Assembly: GCA_905480575.1 (NCBI GenBank)
Contig: CAJQQZ010000016.1
Location: 1-63,943 of the forward strand
DNA: 63,943 nt
DNA from: an uncultured Alphaproteobacteria bacterium
Lineage (GTDB): Bacteria > Pseudomonadota > Alphaproteobacteria > UBA7985 > CAJQQZ01
Reading direction: 5' to 3'
The notes beneath the pieces are model-generated. The model had not been told where the DNA came from. It was given only the letters and a program-made list of their open reading frames with translations, and did not search any database. How positions within the stretch are numbered: the first letter of the stretch is position 1; each line of letters starts with the position of its first letter. Made by a program: the position numbers and the translations under genes. Shown piece by piece: positions 61,058-63,943 of this stretch.

Positions 61058-61561
61058 ATGATAGGCGTGGATCAGCTCATTGAAAGCTACCGCAGTAAAC
61101 TGGCAGTGGATGCTTATGGCTTGGCGAAAGCTCTGGACTTGGAGGTTGTTGAAAGTGAGTTGGAGCCGAATATCTCCGGCGTCATTGAACCCTCTGGCTC
61201 CTCATTTCGCATCACTCTCAACAAAGAGGACCACAAGTTTCGCAAGCGCTTTACGCTGGCACACGAGCTAGGCCATTGGCTCTACCACTCTCACTTGATC
61301 GGCGCGGGTGTTGGTGACAATCGCCTCTACTACAGCAGTGATACCGAGCGCTTCTACAACACGTCTATACGCCGCCGCCATGAGAACCAAGCCAATGCTT
61401 TTGCGGCTTGGTTATTGATCCCCGATGGACTGCTTGAAAAGGATCTCTGCAGTTTTAGAGGGAAGCCGGATTGGAGCTATCTCTCTAACCGCTATCAGAT
61501 TTCCAAGGCAGCGCTCAAAATCAAGGCCCGTCATCTGGGGCGGAGAATGTCGTCGCAATAA
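61058..61561 (+). CDS. ImmA/IrrE family metallo-endopeptidase
   Basis: 167 residues from the ATG at 61058. FRKRFTLAHELGHWLYH is the HExxH zinc site, and RRRHENQANAFAAWLLIPD supplies the third ligand Glu and the typical N-A-F-A-A-x-L-L-x-P. ImmA-type proteases cleave phage or mobile-element repressors. There is no Xre partner in the operon; the membrane protein upstream takes that place. The S24 repressor at 40387 is the only candidate phage repressor in view, but its distance argues against a direct pair. Confidence 0.85.
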   Translation: MIGVDQLIESYRSKLAVDAYGLAKALDLEVVESELEPNISGVIEPSGSSFRITLNKEDHKFRKRFTLAHELGHWLYHSHLIGAGVGDNRLYYSSDTERFYNTSIRRRHENQANAFAAWLLIPDGLLEKDLCSFRGKPDWSYLSNRYQISKAALKIKARHLGRRMSSQ

Positions 61562-61683
61562 GCCTGTAAGCTCGGTTTCTCCTCCCAGAACTAGGAGGTA
61601 ATGCCTAATTCAAGTTTACTTCCTTCCTTCGCGATCTACCGTTCATAAAGCTTTAGTTCTGAAGTTGAGTGAGGAGAAATGGA

Positions 61684-63732
61684 ATGAACTGGCTTAAAAA
61701 ACAAAGTGTTGTTGCCTTTGGTGTCGGTCTGTCGATGACGGCACTGACGGGAATGACTGTTTCAGCCCAAGAAAGAATCGTCGAGAACCCACCGCTTGCT
61801 TCGGTGGTCCCCGTTGACCGCGGTGTTCAAATGATGGGGACCATGTTGCCGGAAACTGGTGGCAGTTACCAGGGGCGCTCCCCCACGGGTGAGGTCGTTT
61901 GGGATACGGACATCAAGTATGTCAACGCCACCATCTTTAACCCCCGCACTGGTGAAAATGACAAAGTGGAGCTGCGCGCTTACAGTCAAAACAGCATTCA
62001 ACCCAATGCACCCTTCGTGGCCCCGACGATAAACATGTGGCCGGGGGAGACGTTCAGGGTAAATCTCAACAACCAACTGCCCAAGAAAGATGAGAGTTGC
62101 AAGGTGAGCGGAGATCCCAATATCCCGCATTGTTTCAACTCAACCAATCTTCATACCCATGGGTTATGGATCAACCCAGCAGGTAACTCTGATAACGTTC
62201 TGATTAAGATCGACCCGGGAGTCAAATTCCAATACGAATATAATGTGCCGCCGGATCATCCGGCTGGAACCTTCTGGTATCACCCCCATCTACACGGCTC
62301 CACCGCTTTGCAAGTTGGCAGTGGTATGGCTGGTGCACTGATCATTCGCGGGGATAGAACGCCCATTCTCAATGGCTCAGAGATTAAGTCCGGTGATATC
62401 GATACGCTGTTGCGCTACACTTCTGGTGCTCAGTTTAACGAGCGCATTATGTTGTTCCAACAGATCCCCTACGCTTGCCGCAAACAAAGCGGTGCCATCT
62501 ATAAAGATGGCGATGGCAACTGGGCCTGCCCGGCGGATCAGAATGTAATGGGCAAAATCGAGCAATACGGTGGGCAATTTGGACCTTCTGACTGGAGCAA
62601 CTCTGGTCGCTACACCTCTATCAATGGCGTTGTAGCTGGTGATTTCAAGGGTACTGAAGTTGGCAAAATCGCACGCTGGCGTCTCATCCATGGCGGCGTC
62701 AGGGATACTATCAACCTGACGGTCCTGAAAATGCCGGGCGAAAGCGGAAAACTGGCAACGGCGAAAGATTTCGCGTCTGACGCGGCTCAGGAAGACTTCA
62801 TCGCTAACCATTGCACTGGCACAGCGGTTAAGCAATTCTCTTTCGCGACGGACGGTTTGACCCGTGATTTCGTCGTGCCACAAGACAGCAGCCGGCTTCA
62901 GCCAGGGTACCGCGAGGATCTGCTCATGGTGTTTGCTGAACCTGGGACCTATTGCCTGATCGATAAAGAGTCCGCCGCTGGTGGCAATGTCAATAATCAA
63001 GCGAATTTCAACGAGATCCTCGGTTTCATCAAAGTCGCCCCCAGCAGTGATGGTACGGTCGTTGGCGACCCAGCCGAGTTCATTCAAAAGGGTCTGATGC
63101 AGGCGGCGGACAAGTATATGCCGAACGATGTTAAAATCACTGTCTTAGCCGCGCTGAAAGATGGACTAAAACTAACGGCCTTCGCACCACACGAACCGAT
63201 CACCGCGGAAGAAGTCACGGGTGATCAAGGTTTGGCATTCAACATTGATACCGGTGCCAGCCCGACGCGTTTTGAAGTGGGGCAGTTGGACGACAATGGT
63301 AACCCATTCGAGCTTGAACCATATAAGCCAGGGGTCATGAACCGCGATCTTACGCTAGGCGATGTGGACGAATGGACGATGAAATCCAAATTCGTCAGTC
63401 ATCCGTTCCATATTCACGTTAATCCTTTCCAGGTAGTTGAAGTGATCGACAACAAAACCGGAAAAGATGTCAGTGGATATGAGGCGGGCAACAACTCGCC
63501 CTATGCTCGGACCAAAGGGGCCTGGAAGGATACATTGATGATCCATGGTCCAAACCCAGGCGTCGACTTCATTCCTTATACGGTTAAAGTTCGGACACGC
63601 TACCAACGCTATATCGGTAAATTTGTGCTTCATTGCCATATCTTGGATCATGAAGATCAAGGCATGATGCAGAACGTGATGATCTCGCTGCCAGATGGCA
63701 ACGGCGGGTCAACAGGACTAGAGCACCACTGA
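61684..63732 (+). CDS. Exported multicopper oxidase
   Basis: 682 residues from the ATG at 61684 (GAGGAG box); a GTG five codons earlier is in frame but less well placed. Signal peptide to about residue 28 (VSA-QE). All four copper motifs are present: HTHG (157), HPHLHG (200-205), HPFHIH (573-578) and HCHILDHEDQGMMQ (650-663), the last with the type 1 Cys and axial Met. Length exceeds CueO-like enzymes because of a large Gly/Asp-rich middle segment. It oxidises a phenol, metal ion or similar in the periplasm with reduction of O2 to water. Substrate unknown. A strong terminator follows. Confidence 0.93.
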   Translation: MNWLKKQSVVAFGVGLSMTALTGMTVSAQERIVENPPLASVVPVDRGVQMMGTMLPETGGSYQGRSPTGEVVWDTDIKYVNATIFNPRTGENDKVELRAYSQNSIQPNAPFVAPTINMWPGETFRVNLNNQLPKKDESCKVSGDPNIPHCFNSTNLHTHGLWINPAGNSDNVLIKIDPGVKFQYEYNVPPDHPAGTFWYHPHLHGSTALQVGSGMAGALIIRGDRTPILNGSEIKSGDIDTLLRYTSGAQFNERIMLFQQIPYACRKQSGAIYKDGDGNWACPADQNVMGKIEQYGGQFGPSDWSNSGRYTSINGVVAGDFKGTEVGKIARWRLIHGGVRDTINLTVLKMPGESGKLATAKDFASDAAQEDFIANHCTGTAVKQFSFATDGLTRDFVVPQDSSRLQPGYREDLLMVFAEPGTYCLIDKESAAGGNVNNQANFNEILGFIKVAPSSDGTVVGDPAEFIQKGLMQAADKYMPNDVKITVLAALKDGLKLTAFAPHEPITAEEVTGDQGLAFNIDTGASPTRFEVGQLDDNGNPFELEPYKPGVMNRDLTLGDVDEWTMKSKFVSHPFHIHVNPFQVVEVIDNKTGKDVSGYEAGNNSPYARTKGAWKDTLMIHGPNPGVDFIPYTVKVRTRYQRYIGKFVLHCHILDHEDQGMMQNVMISLPDGNGGSTGLEHH

Positions 63733-63752
63733 TTGAGCTTTCAGCGACATGT

Positions 63753-63786
63753 AAGGGGTATGAGAGTTGATCTCATACCCCTTTGC
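63753..63786 (+). terminator. Intrinsic terminator of the multicopper oxidase gene
   Basis: AAGGGGTATGAG and CTCATACCCCTT form a 12-bp stem around a short loop, followed by TGCTTTTT. Confidence 0.85.
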
Positions 63787-63820
63787 TTTTTAGGAAACAA
63801 AAAGTTAGAGCATGTTGCGT

Positions 63821-63943
63821 TTAATTGTTTCCATATCCAGCCGCCTTTAGGAAGTTGTGACATTCTTCGTCCGAGAAGAGATCGCAGACTTGTCCAAGCC
63901 TCTTCCATAGTTCTTCATAAGTTCTTGCGGCTGCCTTACGCAT
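63821..63943 (-). mobile_element. IS630-type transposase, C-terminal end (runs off the window)
   Basis: 40 residues are visible before the TAA at 63821: RKAAARTYEELWKRLGQ, then DLFSDEECHNFLKAAGYG. This matches the end of IS630-family transposases, where A-R-T-x-x-x-L-W and E-C-x-N-(Y/F)-x-x-x-A-G-Y are conserved. The N-terminal part lies outside the window. An IR end should lie between about 63780 and 63820, but I cannot define it. Confidence 0.75.

Noticed and set aside
1-63943. CRISPR array
   Set aside because: The repeats seen are dispersed palindromes or single tandem duplications; no regular repeat-spacer series and no cas gene was found.
1-63943. tRNA or rRNA genes
   Set aside because: I saw no cloverleaf or rRNA-like segment by eye; a covariance search would be needed to exclude a tRNA.

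Overview
The window reads as chromosome of a free-living, probably marine, alphaproteobacterium. The basis is gene content only: a TAXI-type TRAP transporter, a taurine-pyruvate aminotransferase, alphaproteobacterial-type porins, a candidate serC leader RNA in front of serC-serA, and many short palindromic repeats ending in GTCATCC. No rRNA or tRNA gene was recognised, so the genus cannot be fixed.

Layout. 0.4-8 kb: a secreted sugar-dehydrogenase-like protein with a haem motif, then a LysR regulator divergent from a TAXI-TRAP binding protein, a fused TRAP permease and a DadA-like amino-acid oxidase. 8.4-15.8 kb: an accessory block on the minus strand with a pentapeptide-TIR protein, a free-standing A-PCP-TE NRPS enzyme and a secreted 864-residue protein with six GYS repeats. 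15.9-24.9 kb: amine/aldehyde oxidation genes, an MFS transporter, tpm, a PLP decarboxylase and hpt. 25-27.5 kb: small membrane proteins and a cupin. 27.7-37.2 kb: glutamate dehydrogenase, a second decarboxylase, a Tat-exported cyclase, serC-serA, RidA and RraA. 37.7-41 kb: early genes and cI-like repressor of a prophage remnant. 41.6-48.5 kb: threonine aldolase, two broken tandem porins and tpa. 48.8-51.6 kb: paralogues of the 25.9-kb membrane protein and of the TIR protein. 51.9-57.7 kb: IorAB-type molybdenum hydroxylase with a TetR regulator, a RES-Xre toxin-antitoxin pair and an SDR. 57.8-61.6 kb: a second phage remnant (TerS, a TerL cut off by a hydrolase gene, ImmA-like protease). 61.7 kb to the end: multicopper oxidase and the tail of an IS630-type transposase.

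How it fits together. Much of the block takes up and degrades amino acids and amines (TRAP plus DadA-like oxidase, PuuB-like oxidase, aldehyde dehydrogenase, two PLP decarboxylases, glutamate dehydrogenase, tpa, threonine aldolase, RidA), with serine synthesis beside it. Between these sit mobile or defence-like genes.

The most striking observations are: the paralogous pentapeptide-TIR proteins that share an N-terminus and an upstream sequence; the GYS-repeat secreted protein next to the stand-alone NRPS enzyme; a two-member family of C-terminally anchored proteins; a hydrolase gene joined onto a decapitated terminase; and at least five genes interrupted by in-frame stops or a frameshift. The interruptions use TAA, TAG and TGA, which points to gene decay or sequence error rather than recoding.
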